Below are positions 26,594 through 35,322 of a stretch of 64,000 nucleotides of DNA, piece after piece. The translations under genes and the position numbers were made by a program. Source of the stretch: JAVJST01 sp965229715 (GTDB lineage Bacteria > Pseudomonadota > Alphaproteobacteria > Rhodospirillales > Casp-alpha2); NCBI GenBank assembly GCA_965229715.1, contig CBDDJL010000004.1:682001-746000 (forward strand). Reading direction: 5' to 3'. The notes under the pieces were generated by a model. That model made no database searches and was not told where the DNA came from. It saw only the letters and a program-made list of their open reading frames with translations. Numbering within the stretch: position 1 is the stretch's first letter; every line of letters begins with the position of its first letter.

Positions 26594-27647
26594 TGCGCAG
26601 CACCACCGTATCCTCGGGCCGCCAGTGAAGATCGACGGCTTCGCCCTCGCCGATGACATCGCCGGTCAGGTTTTGCACGAACACGCGGACGGTCTCGTCA
26701 CCGCACGCGACCTGATAGGTCAAGCTGTTACCGGCGAAAATATGCCGGAGGACGGTGCCGCTAAGCCGGTTCGCACCCTCGGACGATTCGCCCGACCGAA
26801 GCCGGAGCGAAATCTTCTCGGGCCGCACCGAACACAAAACCGACGATCCGGCTTCGATGTGCCCATTCTCGCTTCTGATCGCGCCACCGACGGCAAGATC
26901 GACGGTATCCGCCCCCGCGGTTCCGGCCAGCAGATTGGCGTCGCCCAGAAACCGTGCGCTGAAAGCGCTATTCGGGCGCTCGTAGACATCGAGCGGCGAA
27001 CCTTGTTGTACGAGCTTGCCGTGATTCAGGATACCGATGTGATCGCTCATGGTGAGCGCCTCTTCCTGATCGTGGGTCACGAAAATCGTGGTGATGCCGA
27101 CGTCGCGTTGAATGCGTTTGAGCTCGATTTCCATTTCGAGGCGCAGCGCGCGATCGAGCGCACTTAACGGTTCGTCGAGCAACAGCACACGCGGCTCGGT
27201 GACGAGCGCTCGGGCCAGCGCAACCCGTTGCCGCTGGCCGCCCGATAGCTGATCCGGACGGCGTTGATCGAGGCCGGTCAACCGCACCAGTTCGAGGGCC
27301 TGAGCGACGCGCTTTTTCGCCTCCTCGCCGCCGATGCCGCGCACCGCGAGGCCAAAGGCGACATTCCCGAACACGGTCATGTTCGGGAAAAGGGCATAAC
27401 TCTGAAACACCATGCCGATATCGCGTTTCTCGACCGGTACGTCATCGACCGGCTCGCCGCCGATCGAGATACGGCCGCTATCGGCGAACTCGAAACCGGC
27501 GATCATACGAAGCAAGGTCGTCTTGCCGCTGCCGGACGGTCCCAGCAGGGCAAAGAACTTGCCGTTCTCGAAATCGAACGAGACATCGTCGAGCGCAGCG
27601 ACATCGCCGAACCGCTTGGACACGTCCCGAACCTCGACTTTCGCCAT
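26586..27647 (-). CDS. ABC importer ATPase, PotA-like (second system)
   Basis: A 353-residue ATPase of the polyamine/iron-type importer group. Walker A GPSGSGKTT near residue 36, MVFQSYALFPNMT, signature LSGGQRQRVALARA, Walker B VLLLDEPLSALD, H-loop VTHDQEEA, then a TOBE-like C-terminus. ATG 27647 overlaps the permease stop by one base. The same reading frame stays open far upstream to 28304, but that part is antisense-like shadow over the permease gene. Forms the transporter with the permeases at 27647 and 28453 and the binding protein at 29346. Confidence 0.92.
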   Translation of the reverse strand: MAKVEVRDVSKRFGDVAALDDVSFDFENGKFFALLGPSGSGKTTLLRMIAGFEFADSGRISIGGEPVDDVPVEKRDIGMVFQSYALFPNMTVFGNVAFGLAVRGIGGEEAKKRVAQALELVRLTGLDQRRPDQLSGGQRQRVALARALVTEPRVLLLDEPLSALDRALRLEMEIELKRIQRDVGITTIFVTHDQEEALTMSDHIGILNHGKLVQQGSPLDVYERPNSAFSARFLGDANLLAGTAGADTVDLAVGGAIRSENGHIEAGSSVLCSVRPEKISLRLRSGESSEGANRLSGTVLRHIFAGNSLTYQVACGDETVRVFVQNLTGDVIGEGEAVDLHWRPEDTVVLRNE

Positions 27648-28456
27648 CAGCGTCCCCTTTCGTCCGCGATGCCGCCAAACCGATAAAACCGGGATACGCC
27701 GAGTAACAACGCCATGGAGACCACGATAACGATGGTCGAAATGGCGTTGACCTCCGGCGTGAAGCCCTTGCGGATCGACGTATAGATTTCGACCGGCAAG
27801 GTCGAGACGCCGGGCGCGGCGAGGAAATAGGAAATCACGAACTGGTCGAATGAGACGGCGAAGGCGAACAGCGCCGCCGCCGCGATACCAGGCGCGAGCC
27901 ACGGCAACGTCACGCGGAACGTGGTCTGCCAGGCTGTCGCACCGAGCGACCGGGCGGCTTCTTCCAGCGCCGGGTCGAACGCGCTCAGCCGGGCGCCGAC
28001 GACGATAATGACATAGGGCAGTGCCAGCGCGACATGGCCCAGCACCATGGCGTGCAGACCGCGCCCGAGCCCGATCCAGAAGAAGAACGTCAGCATCGCC
28101 GTACCGATAATCAGCCATGGAATGGTGATCGGCGGAAACGCCATAAGCTGCAGCAGCCGTTTGCCCTTGAAATCGTAGCGGAAGAAGGCGAGCGATGCCG
28201 CCGTGCCAAGCACCGTGGCAATGACGGTCGTCACGCAAGCCACGAGCACGCTGTTGGCCGCTGCATCGAGCAACTTGTCGTTGCCGCTGAGCGCCACGTA
28301 CCACTCAAAACTCCAGTCGATGGGTAACCGGTACAGCTTGGAGGCGTTAAACGACATCGCCGCCATCACGACGATCGGCACATAGAGGAACAGCAGCATG
28401 CAGACGAGATACGTCCGCCCCGCAACAGCCAGTACACCGGAGCCACGCGCACTCAT
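27647..28456 (-). CDS. ABC importer permease, PotC-like (second system)
   Basis: A 269-residue permease with about six transmembrane helices. The EAA loop EEAARSLGATAWQTTFR is near residues 165-181 and the typical SFDQFVISYFLAAPG segment follows. Coupled upstream to the PotB-like gene (4-bp overlap) and downstream to the ATPase (1-bp overlap). Confidence 0.9.
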   Translation of the reverse strand: MSARGSGVLAVAGRTYLVCMLLFLYVPIVVMAAMSFNASKLYRLPIDWSFEWYVALSGNDKLLDAAANSVLVACVTTVIATVLGTAASLAFFRYDFKGKRLLQLMAFPPITIPWLIIGTAMLTFFFWIGLGRGLHAMVLGHVALALPYVIIVVGARLSAFDPALEEAARSLGATAWQTTFRVTLPWLAPGIAAAALFAFAVSFDQFVISYFLAAPGVSTLPVEIYTSIRKGFTPEVNAISTIVIVVSMALLLGVSRFYRFGGIADERGR

Positions 28457-29295
28457 GTCGCCCGCCTGATCGCTGGCGTCAGCGCCGCCAGCAGCAACAG
28501 CACGAAGCCAAGCATGATGAACGAGAGCGCCGCGCCGAGCGGCCAGTTAAATACCGCCGTGAACTGATCCTCGATAATGGTGCCGATGAAGGTGCCGTTG
28601 CGGCCGCCGAGGATCCGCGGCTCCATGAACGAACCGATGACCGGGATGAAGATCAGGATAGAGCCGGCAATGATGCCCGGCATCGCGAGCGGAACGATCA
28701 GGCGAAACAGCACCCGGAGCCGACCCGCACCGAGCGAGCGAGCGGCCTCGATAATGCGGTCGTCAATCGCCTCGATGGAGATGTAGCAGGTCAGAATCAT
28801 ATAGGGGATGTACGAATGCACGAGACCGAGCACGATGGCCGGATAGGTGAACATCAGATTCAGCGGGCCGGTCTCCGGGACCAGCCAGTTTACCGCATGC
28901 TCCAGTACGCCGTTGCCGCGCAGAACCATGGTCCATGAGAAGATGCGGACCAGCGCGTTCGACCAGAACGGCAGGATGATCAGCAGGAACAGCGCCTCGC
29001 GGGCGCGGCCCCGGATCGTCTTGGCGAGGACAAGCGCACAGGGAAACCCGAAGACAAGACACAGCAGCGTTACCTCGGCGCCGAGACGGAACGACCGCCA
29101 CATCAGGGATTGATAAAAGTCCTTTTCGAAGAACGCCGCATAGTTCTCAAGGGTCAGAACCGCAATCCGGCCACCGATCGGGACGTCGGACAGGAAGCTG
29201 TAATACAGCATCGCCGACAACGGCAGCAGGATCGTCAGGGTCAGCCAGAGATAAGCCGGCCCGGTCAGCGCCAGAATAGCCCTACGTTGATTCAT
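28453..29295 (-). CDS. ABC importer permease, PotB-like (second system)
   Basis: A 280-residue permease with about six transmembrane helices. The EAA loop EAARSLGAGRLRVLFR is at about residues 184-199. It lies 50 bp downstream of the binding-protein gene, so all four components are in transport order SBP, permease, permease, ATPase. Partner of the 27647 product. Confidence 0.9.
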   Translation of the reverse strand: MNQRRAILALTGPAYLWLTLTILLPLSAMLYYSFLSDVPIGGRIAVLTLENYAAFFEKDFYQSLMWRSFRLGAEVTLLCLVFGFPCALVLAKTIRGRAREALFLLIILPFWSNALVRIFSWTMVLRGNGVLEHAVNWLVPETGPLNLMFTYPAIVLGLVHSYIPYMILTCYISIEAIDDRIIEAARSLGAGRLRVLFRLIVPLAMPGIIAGSILIFIPVIGSFMEPRILGGRNGTFIGTIIEDQFTAVFNWPLGAALSFIMLGFVLLLLAALTPAIRRAT

Positions 29296-29345
29296 CGGGT
29301 TGGCTCATGACCGGAACCGGCTTGTCGGCAACCGTGATGGCAGGA

Positions 29346-30419
29346 TCACTCCTGCAGGTAGGCTTTGGTCTCTTGCCACATCTCGACGACTTTCTCACGG
29401 AACGCATCGTCCATCGGCCCCATGAACTGGACCTTGGCAACCCGGTCCGCGTTGGCGAACGTGGTGCGGTTGAACGCGTCGGCCGGCAACATGGAAACCG
29501 CCTTGGCGTTGGCCGACGTCGGTGCACCGACATTCGTATCCCACGGCACATAGAAGTCCGGGTCGATCATGAAATCGATAAACGCCTTGGCGTCGTCGAC
29601 GTTGGACGAACCCGTGGCGATCGAAAGGCCGTCGAGCCAGCCAATTGCACCCTCCTTCGGCAGCACGAACGAAACCGGAAGACCGAATGCGGTCCGCGAC
29701 CGCGACGCCGAGCCCGACCAATAGGTCGCAAGATCGAACTCATTGGCCGACATGAACTGGTTCCACTCGTCCTCGGACGACCAGAACGTGCGGATTTGTG
29801 GCTTCAGGGCGCGGAGCTTTTCGCGGATGGCGTCCATATCGGACGGATTGTTGATGTCCTGACCGGTGGCGATGGCGGCGAATTGCATGGCCTCCACCGC
29901 GTCATCGCGCCAACCGACCCGGCCGGCATTCGCTGGATCCCACAGCACGTCGATGGATGTGGGCTTGGTCGGGAAATCGGTATCGTCGACCGCAAACGAT
30001 GTTACGCCCCAGACCCAGGCGACGCCGTATGTCTTGCCGTCGATCACCAGCTTAGGATCGTTACGCATGCCCGGCGACAGATCGCCGACATTCTTCATGC
30101 CCGACGTATCGATCGGCTGAATCAAGCCCTCTTCGGCAGCCTGCCCCGTATAGGCGCTGTTGATCAGGACCACATCATAGGCCCCCGGATTGGTGCGCAA
30201 CTTGGTCAGCATTTCCTGCTCGGAGTTGAAATAGTCGTGCACGACATCGATGCCGGTGCGTTCCTTGAACATTTCGAGCGCCCAGGCTTCGTCCGTGCCG
30301 TAACCCTGCCAGTTCATGACGCGGATCTCCGCCGCCTGTACCGGCAACGCGAGCATCAGCGCAGCAGCCGCAAGAACGACCCCGAGCAAAGACTTGCGGA
30401 TGGGTGTAAGTGAAAACAT
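29346..30419 (-). CDS. PotD-like solute-binding protein (second system)
   Basis: A 357-residue periplasmic binding protein with a Sec signal (residues 1-29, ending ALPVQAA). The mature protein opens with IRVMNWQGYGTDEAW, typical of the PotD/opine-binding family. Unlike the first system's binding protein at 3918, there is no twin-arginine motif. First gene of a six-gene operon with two permeases, an ATPase, an isochorismatase-like hydrolase and a GH63-like glycosidase, so the ligand may be a glycoside or amide rather than a simple polyamine. Confidence 0.9.
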   Translation of the reverse strand: MFSLTPIRKSLLGVVLAAAALMLALPVQAAEIRVMNWQGYGTDEAWALEMFKERTGIDVVHDYFNSEQEMLTKLRTNPGAYDVVLINSAYTGQAAEEGLIQPIDTSGMKNVGDLSPGMRNDPKLVIDGKTYGVAWVWGVTSFAVDDTDFPTKPTSIDVLWDPANAGRVGWRDDAVEAMQFAAIATGQDINNPSDMDAIREKLRALKPQIRTFWSSEDEWNQFMSANEFDLATYWSGSASRSRTAFGLPVSFVLPKEGAIGWLDGLSIATGSSNVDDAKAFIDFMIDPDFYVPWDTNVGAPTSANAKAVSMLPADAFNRTTFANADRVAKVQFMGPMDDAFREKVVEMWQETKAYLQE

Positions 30420-30519
30420 GCTTCTCTCCCCTGTTGACCGGACGGTGAATGAGCGTGGTTTCCGTCCGAAATTCGTGGTTTGAATACTAAGACCACGATT
30501 GATCCGAGTTCAACGGCGA

Positions 30520-31467
30520 ATGTTGCAGCGCAAAATCATTCTCGACTGCGATCCGGGCCGCGATGATGCGTTGGCCATCGCATTGGCCCTGGCGTCGCCC
30601 GGCGAGATCGACCTGCTCGCGATCACCGCCGTCGCCGGCAACGTGCCGGTCGACGCGACCCAGCGCAACGCGAGACTGATTGCGGAAATCGCCGGATTTC
30701 CGGCAACGCAGGTCTTTGCGGGTGCCGAAAAACCGCTGACGGCCGATCTTGTCACCGCCGACCGCATACACGGCAAGACGGGCCTGAAGGGCGTCGACGT
30801 CTACGAACCCGCTCTCCCTCTGCAACCGGGTGACGCGCGGAATTTTATCGCCGAAACTTTGGACGCCGCCGAACCCGAGTCGGTGACCCTGGTGCCGACG
30901 GGACCGCTTACCAATATCGCCCATGTCCTCCGTGACGCGCCGGAGTGCATTGGCGGTATTCGCGAGATCGTGCTCATGGGAGGCGCCGCACGCGAAGGCG
31001 GCAACGTCACGCCGACCGCCGAGTTCAACATCTACTGCGACCCGCACGCCGCCGATATTGTGTTTCGCTGCGGCCGGCCGATCACAACGATCAGCCTCGA
31101 CGTAACAAGCAGGGTGTTGGCAAGCGCCGATCACGTCGCGCGGCTCGATGCCGTCGGCACACCCATTGCCCGAACGTTGGCAGCGCTGTTTACCCACGAC
31201 GACGCGAACTATACGGAACGCTATGGCGCGGGGGTCATTCCGGCGCATGATCCCTGCACCATCGCCTGGCTGCTGTGGCCGGACCTGTTCGAGAGCGTCG
31301 ACGTCGCCGTCGAGGTCGATACGCGTACCGGTCCGACCTTCGGCATGACAATTGTCGATTTCTGGCGCAAGACCGGCGCTTCGCCCAACACCCGCTGGGC
31401 GACACGCATCGATACCGCTGCCTTTTTCGAACGTTTCATCGAGCGAATTGCCGGAATGCCGTCATGA
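30520..31467 (+). CDS. nucleoside hydrolase (IunH family)
   Basis: A 315-residue N-ribosyl hydrolase. The calcium-binding motif DCDPGRDDALAI is near residue 8, the family segments NIYCDPHAADIVF and HDPCTIAWLL follow. It converts purine or pyrimidine nucleosides to base plus ribose. ATG 30520 fits family length; a TTG at 30499 would add 7 residues. Its stop overlaps the PfkB kinase start (ATGA), which fits a salvage unit: nucleoside to ribose to ribose-5-phosphate. Cytoplasmic. Divergent from the second importer operon. Confidence 0.9.
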   Translation: MLQRKIILDCDPGRDDALAIALALASPGEIDLLAITAVAGNVPVDATQRNARLIAEIAGFPATQVFAGAEKPLTADLVTADRIHGKTGLKGVDVYEPALPLQPGDARNFIAETLDAAEPESVTLVPTGPLTNIAHVLRDAPECIGGIREIVLMGGAAREGGNVTPTAEFNIYCDPHAADIVFRCGRPITTISLDVTSRVLASADHVARLDAVGTPIARTLAALFTHDDANYTERYGAGVIPAHDPCTIAWLLWPDLFESVDVAVEVDTRTGPTFGMTIVDFWRKTGASPNTRWATRIDTAAFFERFIERIAGMPS

Positions 31468-32360
31468 CCGGCCGTGTCATCGTTTTCGGATCGATCAATC
31501 TCGACACCGTCATGACGGTCGAGCACATCGCACGGCCGGGCGAGACGGTAGCCGGTTCCGCACTGCAGACGTTTCCCGGCGGCAAAGGTGGCAATCAGGC
31601 GCTGGCCGCGCGAGCTACAGGTGCGGACGTGTCATTGATCGGCAAAGTCGGCAACGACGCCGCGGGCGCGGAAATGCTCGATTTCTATCGCGCGCGAAAC
31701 CTGTCGGTTGACGCCATCGGCGAATCGGCAGAACCCACGGGCGCAGCATTCATTCAGGTCGAAGCGACCTCCGGTGAGAACAGCATCGTCGTCGTCGCCG
31801 GCGCCAACGGCGATTTCGTCCCGGCCGACTTGGCACGCATCGCCATTGGCGCGGAGGATGTGGTGATGAGCCAGTTCGAGGTGCCGATGGACGCGATCGA
31901 GGCGCTGTTCAATCGTGCCCGTGCAGCCGCCGCGCGTACGATCCTCAATCCCGCACCGGCCCGAGAGATCAGCCGTGAACTATTGTTCCTGACCGACGAT
32001 CTGATCGTCAATGAAACCGAACTGGCGTTTCTTGGTGGCGACGGTGAGCCGATAACCATCGCCAGAAGGCTGATTGCGCGCGATGGTCAACGGGTCATCG
32101 TCACGTGCGGCGCCGACGGTGCGCTCGCGGTCGACGCAGAGGCTGTTGTCCGCATTCCGGGCCGCGCCGTGACAACACTCGACACGACCGGCGCCGGCGA
32201 TTGCTTTTGCGGTGTTTATGCCGCCTGCCTCGCCGCTGGCGACGGAATCTCGACGGCCGTGCGCATTGCCAACACCGCTGCGTCGATCAGCGTGACCCGA
32301 CAAGGCGCCGCGACCTCGATGCCGTCGTGGGCCGATATTCAGCAAGCATTGGAGGACTGA
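31464..32360 (+). CDS. PfkB-family sugar kinase, ribokinase-like
   Basis: A 298-residue PfkB kinase. The N-terminal signature FPGGKGGNQALAARATG (about residues 36-52) and the C-terminal DTTGAGDCFCG with the catalytic Asp fit ribokinase. It probably phosphorylates ribose freed by the nucleoside hydrolase encoded directly upstream with a 4-bp overlap. Start ATG 31464; a longer in-frame ORF from 31275 overlaps the hydrolase and is rejected. Followed by the methyltransferase gene after 2 bp. Confidence 0.9.
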   Translation: MTGRVIVFGSINLDTVMTVEHIARPGETVAGSALQTFPGGKGGNQALAARATGADVSLIGKVGNDAAGAEMLDFYRARNLSVDAIGESAEPTGAAFIQVEATSGENSIVVVAGANGDFVPADLARIAIGAEDVVMSQFEVPMDAIEALFNRARAAAARTILNPAPAREISRELLFLTDDLIVNETELAFLGGDGEPITIARRLIARDGQRVIVTCGADGALAVDAEAVVRIPGRAVTTLDTTGAGDCFCGVYAACLAAGDGISTAVRIANTAASISVTRQGAATSMPSWADIQQALED

Positions 32361-32362
32361 AT

Positions 32363-33151
32363 ATGGCGGCGCAGTATACCGACGGCGTGATCGCGGGTAT
32401 GCAGATGCTCTACGGCGAAGGCTTCCTGTCGCCGGGCGGGCCGGGCGAGGTCGGCGATCTGATCGCCGAAACGCGTGTTTCTGACGCCAACGTTCTCGAT
32501 ATCGGGTGTGGACTCGGCGGCCTCGCATTGATGCTGGTTCGCGATTACGGCGCGGCGCATGTCACCGGCATCGATATCGAGGACGATCTGATCGCCCGTG
32601 CCGCGCGGGCCGCGGCGGATACCGGTCTTGCCGACCGGATCGACGTCAAATGCGTGAAGCCGGGCCCACTGCCCTTCACTGACGGCACATTCGACATCGC
32701 CATCACGAAGGACGTGATCTGCCACGTCCCCGACAAGGCCGCGTTCCTCACTGACATCCGGCGCATTCTCCGGCCCGGCGGTACGTTGCTTGTCGCCGAT
32801 TTCTTCGACAATCGCAGCGCGTCCGATGCGGGTGCGGCAGCCCTGTATGATGCCTATGTCGACGGCATGGCCGCGTACGGACTCAACTTCCATTTCCGCC
32901 CGCAAGCCGACTATGAAGCGGCGATCGCGGATGCCGGGCTGAGGCTATCCGAACACCGTGATCACACGGACGCCTCAGCCGCCGTGGCAAAGCGGGAGAA
33001 CGAAACGCTCGGCAGCCCCGGCGCTGCGCCGATCCGCGATGCCTTGGGCCAAGACCGTTTCGAGGCTCGATGCCGCGCGACCGAGATGCGCATGCGGGCG
33101 CTCGAAGCACGCAGCCTGCTGCACGGGCATCTGGTGATTTTAAATCCGTAA
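32363..33151 (+). CDS. SAM-dependent methyltransferase, PMT-like
   Basis: A 262-residue class I methyltransferase. Motif I is VLDIGCGLGG near residues 44-53, and the catalytic-domain segments AITKDVICHV and LRPGGTLLVADFF follow. The N-terminal segment YGEGFLSPGG resembles that of phosphoethanolamine N-methyltransferases (FGEGFVSPGG-type), suggesting a small amine or phospho-amine acceptor. GGAGG precedes ATG 32363. Cotranscribed with a nucleoside hydrolase and a ribokinase-like gene; how methylation relates to them is unclear. Confidence 0.85.
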   Translation: MAAQYTDGVIAGMQMLYGEGFLSPGGPGEVGDLIAETRVSDANVLDIGCGLGGLALMLVRDYGAAHVTGIDIEDDLIARAARAAADTGLADRIDVKCVKPGPLPFTDGTFDIAITKDVICHVPDKAAFLTDIRRILRPGGTLLVADFFDNRSASDAGAAALYDAYVDGMAAYGLNFHFRPQADYEAAIADAGLRLSEHRDHTDASAAVAKRENETLGSPGAAPIRDALGQDRFEARCRATEMRMRALEARSLLHGHLVILNP

Positions 33152-33163
33152 CCCTCGTCCGTA

Positions 33164-34033
33164 CTACATTGCCAGTACAGCGGCTTGCTGCGCAAAGAAG
33201 GAGGTGTCCTCGGGCACTTCCGGCAGCTCCACTTCGTAAGGCGTGCAGCGTACCCGGCCGGACGCCTCGCCCCGCACCAACTCGTGATTCAAGCGGCTCG
33301 GCAGATGGTTGGGGCTCAGTTCGATCGCGTCCTCGGCGTAGTACGTAGCGATGTAAAGTGTGCGCGGCTGATCCGACAGATTGGGCGCAGAGCCATGCAA
33401 GAGGCGGGCATGCATCAGACAGACGGAGCCCGCCTTGCCGGTGCACTTGACGACCTTGTCCTTGTGTTCGTCGACGACCTCGTCAGCAACCATGCCGGTG
33501 AACATCCCGTTGTGCCAAAGGGTGTATAGAGGTCCCGTGTGAGTACCGGGGACGACCTCAAGCGGGCCGTTCTCGAGCGTCACGTCGTCGAGGAACAACA
33601 GCGCCGTGACCATGTCGTCATTGGTCATCGGTTCGAACGGGAAATCCTGATGGAACTTCACCGTCGTTGCCGCCCCGGGAAGTTTCGAATTGACCTTGCC
33701 GTGATGGAACCTGAGACTCGGACCGATCAGATCGGCAACGATGTCGACCGTCCGCGCCTCGCGCATGACCCGGGCGTATGTGTCTGAGATTTCCTCAGGC
33801 GACTGAACACGGCGCAGGGCCGGTTTTTCCGATGAATGGCCGGGCTCGAGATCGAAGCGCGCGCGACCGTCGAGAGTGTCGCCATAGTCGCTGTCGTGAT
33901 CGCGGCTCTCCTCGACCCATTCCGCGAAGACCGCCCGCAAGTTTTGCAACTGATCGGACGTCACGGCGTCCTCGACCGTCAGAACGCCGTCCCGCCAGAA
34001 CCGGTCCTGTTGCGTTTGAGTAAGGATCGCCAT
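33164..34033 (-). CDS. phytanoyl-CoA dioxygenase (PhyH) family protein
   Basis: A 289-residue Fe(II)/2-oxoglutarate dioxygenase. Iron ligands: His and Asp in FHQDFPF (mid-protein) and His in LLHGSAPNLS; the 2OG-binding Arg follows. PhyH proteins hydroxylate small molecules such as phytanoyl-CoA, ectoine or phosphonates; the substrate here is unknown. ATG 34033 is preceded by GGAG. Convergent with the methyltransferase gene and in the same direction as the enoyl-CoA hydratase at 34131. Confidence 0.87.
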   Translation of the reverse strand: MAILTQTQQDRFWRDGVLTVEDAVTSDQLQNLRAVFAEWVEESRDHDSDYGDTLDGRARFDLEPGHSSEKPALRRVQSPEEISDTYARVMREARTVDIVADLIGPSLRFHHGKVNSKLPGAATTVKFHQDFPFEPMTNDDMVTALLFLDDVTLENGPLEVVPGTHTGPLYTLWHNGMFTGMVADEVVDEHKDKVVKCTGKAGSVCLMHARLLHGSAPNLSDQPRTLYIATYYAEDAIELSPNHLPSRLNHELVRGEASGRVRCTPYEVELPEVPEDTSFFAQQAAVLAM

Positions 34034-34130
34034 GAGACGAACTCCGTCACCAATCATCTCCCGCTATACACCAGAAGAACGATCGTTGATAGAGCGACAA
34101 TGACGGAGCCACGCAGGGGTGACCGGGTGC

Positions 34131-34910
34131 TTACCTGTTCTTGAAATCAGGCGCGCGTTTTTCGGCGAATGCCGCCATGCCTTCCTTCTGGTCTTCGGTC
34201 GCGAATGCCGAATGGAACAACCGGCGTTCGAAACGCAGCCCCTCGGCAAGCGACGTCTCGTAGGCGCTGTTGACAGCTTCCTTGCACATCAGCACCGTCG
34301 GCATCGATTTCGAGGCGATGGTCGCCGCGGTCTTTACGGCATCGTCGATCAGCTCCGCCGCCGGAACGCTTCGCGCCGCGAGACCGCAGGCGACGGCTTC
34401 GTCGGCATCGATCATGCGACCCGTCAGGCACATTTCCATGGCCTTCGACTTGCCGACGGATCGGGTCAGGCGTTGAGAGCCGCCAAGCCCCGGCAGGATA
34501 CCGAGATTAATTTCCGGCTGGCCGAACTTGGCGTTGTCGCCGGCAATGATGATATCGCACATCATTGCTAGCTCGCAGCCGCCGCCGAGCGCGAAGCCCG
34601 CCACCGCCGCGATCACGGGTTTGCGGCACGTCGCCGGGCGCTGCCACGGACCGCCGAGGAAATCCGACATGAACATGTCCATGTAAGACTGATCTTTCAT
34701 CGCCTTGATGTCGGCGCCGGCGGCAAACGCCTTTTCGCTGCCGGTAATGACCATAGCACCGATGGCATCGTCGGCCTCGAAGTCGTCGAGTGCAGCCGCC
34801 ATTTCCGTCATCAGGTCGCCGTTCAGGGCATTCAGGGCATCCGGCCGATCAAGGGTGATGAGGCCAACGCCGCCGTCCCGTGTTTCGACGATGATATTCT
34901 CGTATGCCAT
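34131..34910 (-). CDS. enoyl-CoA hydratase
   Basis: A 259-residue crotonase-fold enzyme that hydrates enoyl-CoAs. Oxyanion-hole segments AFAAGADIKAM and ALGGGCELAMMCD are present, with the catalytic Glu pair in the GQPEINLGILPGLGG region, so it should be a true hydratase. Start at ATG 34910 with GAGGA upstream; the longer form to 35063 is not homologous. It could act in beta-oxidation, or hydrate acryloyl-CoA if the DddP-like gene nearby makes acrylate (inference). Confidence 0.92.
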   Translation of the reverse strand: MAYENIIVETRDGGVGLITLDRPDALNALNGDLMTEMAAALDDFEADDAIGAMVITGSEKAFAAGADIKAMKDQSYMDMFMSDFLGGPWQRPATCRKPVIAAVAGFALGGGCELAMMCDIIIAGDNAKFGQPEINLGILPGLGGSQRLTRSVGKSKAMEMCLTGRMIDADEAVACGLAARSVPAAELIDDAVKTAATIASKSMPTVLMCKEAVNSAYETSLAEGLRFERRLFHSAFATEDQKEGMAAFAEKRAPDFKNR

Positions 34911-35010
34911 GGTGCGTCCTCTGCTGTCTGTGTGCGTTGCAGCGCATAATGTTGCGTCGCACAAATCAGCCATACGGGCGCGGGTCTGGCAAGGCGGAAT
35001 AACCGGCCGA

Positions 35011-35217
35011 TCAGCGACTGCGCGGCAAATCGAACAGACTGCGTCGGCTTTCCATGGCGGCATCGACTGGCGAGACGCCGATGTCTCTCAGCATACGATC
35101 GTCGAGTTCCGACAGCGCGCGCCGCTCATGCATGACCCGTAAAGCGAATGCGATATGGCCGAGCAAGCCGGATGGACGGGATATCGGTTTCGTAGCGGAT
35201 GAAGCGATAGCGAACAT
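35011..35217 (-). CDS. DUF1127 domain small protein (68 aa)
   Basis: A 68-residue protein whose central segment LSELDDRMLRDIGVSP is an excellent match to DUF1127 (E-L-x-x-L-D-D-R-x-L-x-D-I-G). A basic tail follows. Transcribed alone, divergent from the LysR gene. Some DUF1127 proteins bind RNA; the role of this copy is unknown. See the second copy at 1494. Confidence 0.85.
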   Translation of the reverse strand: MFAIASSATKPISRPSGLLGHIAFALRVMHERRALSELDDRMLRDIGVSPVDAAMESRRSLFDLPRSR

Positions 35218-35322
35218 GGTGGGCTCCTTTCGAGGTCATTCGGTCGGCGATAACGCCGTCTTGGGCAAACCTTGCATCACGGCCTTGCATTAGTGAAACG
35301 AATATTTATTATTAAAACCATC

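Noticed and set aside
27648..28304. Upstream extension of the second importer ATPase frame (would give 572 aa)
   Set aside because: The extension overlaps the PotC-like permease in another frame, lacks homology and has no need to exist; the ATG at 27647 gives normal ATPase length.
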